Below, in pieces: positions 13,388 to 13,702 of a stretch of 13,702 nt of DNA. The notes beneath the pieces are model-generated. The model saw only the letters and a list, made by a program, of their open reading frames with translations. It ran no database searches and was not told the origin of the DNA. The position numbers were made by a program, and so were the translations under genes. The stretch is from Clostridia bacterium (lineage in GTDB: Bacteria > Bacillota > Clostridia > Christensenellales > Aristaeellaceae), in contig JAFSZW010000251.1 of assembly GCA_017458865.1 (NCBI GenBank), forward strand, positions 1-13,702, read 5' to 3'. Numbering within the stretch: the first letter of the stretch is position 1; each line of letters starts with the position of its first letter.

Positions 13388-13702
13388 GGGTACCGACAGG
13401 CGAGCATCATGGATATACGGGATGATACGCTCATTCTGTCAGCAGATAACAGAATGATTCGAATCAATATGATGCCGCTATGAGGTCAGGCACAGGGGCA
13501 GATGCGCTGCTTGGCAGTGCACATGGCCTGGGGTGAGACGGGTGTGTTACACTGGATCACGCTGCGTAACGTCACGATGGCAGGACAGACATGACGGGAT
13601 GGACTGGCCTGTCAGACGGGAATATGATCAACGGGCTCCAGTGCCTGATGATAAATAGGTAAAGCCATAAGGGGGGGCAGGGAACAACATGTTGGTCGGT
13701 CA
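13388..13702. other. Right edge with no clear gene
   Basis: An ATG at 13410 opens a 24-codon frame ending at TGA 13482-13484. The same frame then stays open for 34 codons to a second TGA, so it may be decayed coding sequence. A stem-loop (CATTCTGT 13432-13439 with ACAGAATG 13449-13456) lies inside it. At the very end AGGGGGG (about 13669-13677) precedes ATG 13689, which could start a gene that continues beyond the window. Confidence 0.3.

Noticed and set aside
13410..13590. TGA-interrupted frame as evidence for a reassigned TGA codon
   Set aside because: Well-supported genes in the window end at TGA, so the standard code is in use; decay or chance explains it.

Overview
The window looks like a chromosome segment from a Gram-positive, probably gut- or rumen-associated Clostridia-type bacterium. 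The grounds are strong AGGAGG-type ribosome binding sites, near-consensus sigma-70/sigma-A promoters with 16-17 bp spacers, a PAS/GGDEF/EAL architecture typical of gut Bacillota, and small secreted proteins. Base composition is balanced, roughly 50% GC by eye. No tRNA, rRNA, CRISPR array or complete insertion sequence is visible.

Left part (1-6831): the 3' end of an unrecognised gene is followed by a long terminator-like hairpin. A clean promoter (TTGATA-17-TAAAAT) then drives a 993-residue protein with a PAS-like domain, a GGDEF domain degenerate at its active-site loop, an intact EAL c-di-GMP phosphodiesterase domain and further PAS-like modules. A 344-bp spacer with several hairpins, some mutually exclusive, leads to a two-gene ABC transporter operon of the ABCG/White type. 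Its ATPase carries an extra four-helix membrane domain at the N-terminus, and its permease overlaps the ATPase gene by 8 bp. The large loop of the permease before its last helix contains seven degenerate repeats of about 27 residues.

Middle part (6832-10924): an operon on the minus strand, with a good promoter, encodes a 182-residue secreted protein and a 352-residue secreted protein that has a Ser/Thr-rich stalk and two SH3-like domains. Beyond it lie a perfect 16-bp inverted repeat and an orphan 114-residue protein that resembles only the N-terminal part of IS4/IS1634-type transposases. A second secreted protein, on the plus strand, looks like a distant paralogue of the 182-residue one.

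Right part (10925-13702): coding density is low. There is a nucleotidyltransferase-fold protein, a terminator, a leader with a broken small reading frame, a MazG-like protein that appears to lack two of its metal ligands, and a small basic protein resembling proteins of mobile elements. The ABC pair and the minus-strand secreted pair are the only clear operons; the other genes appear to be single units. The strongest candidates for something new are the repeat-bearing loop of the ABC permease together with the membrane-anchored ATPase, and the secreted-protein family on both sides of the orphan transposase-like gene.
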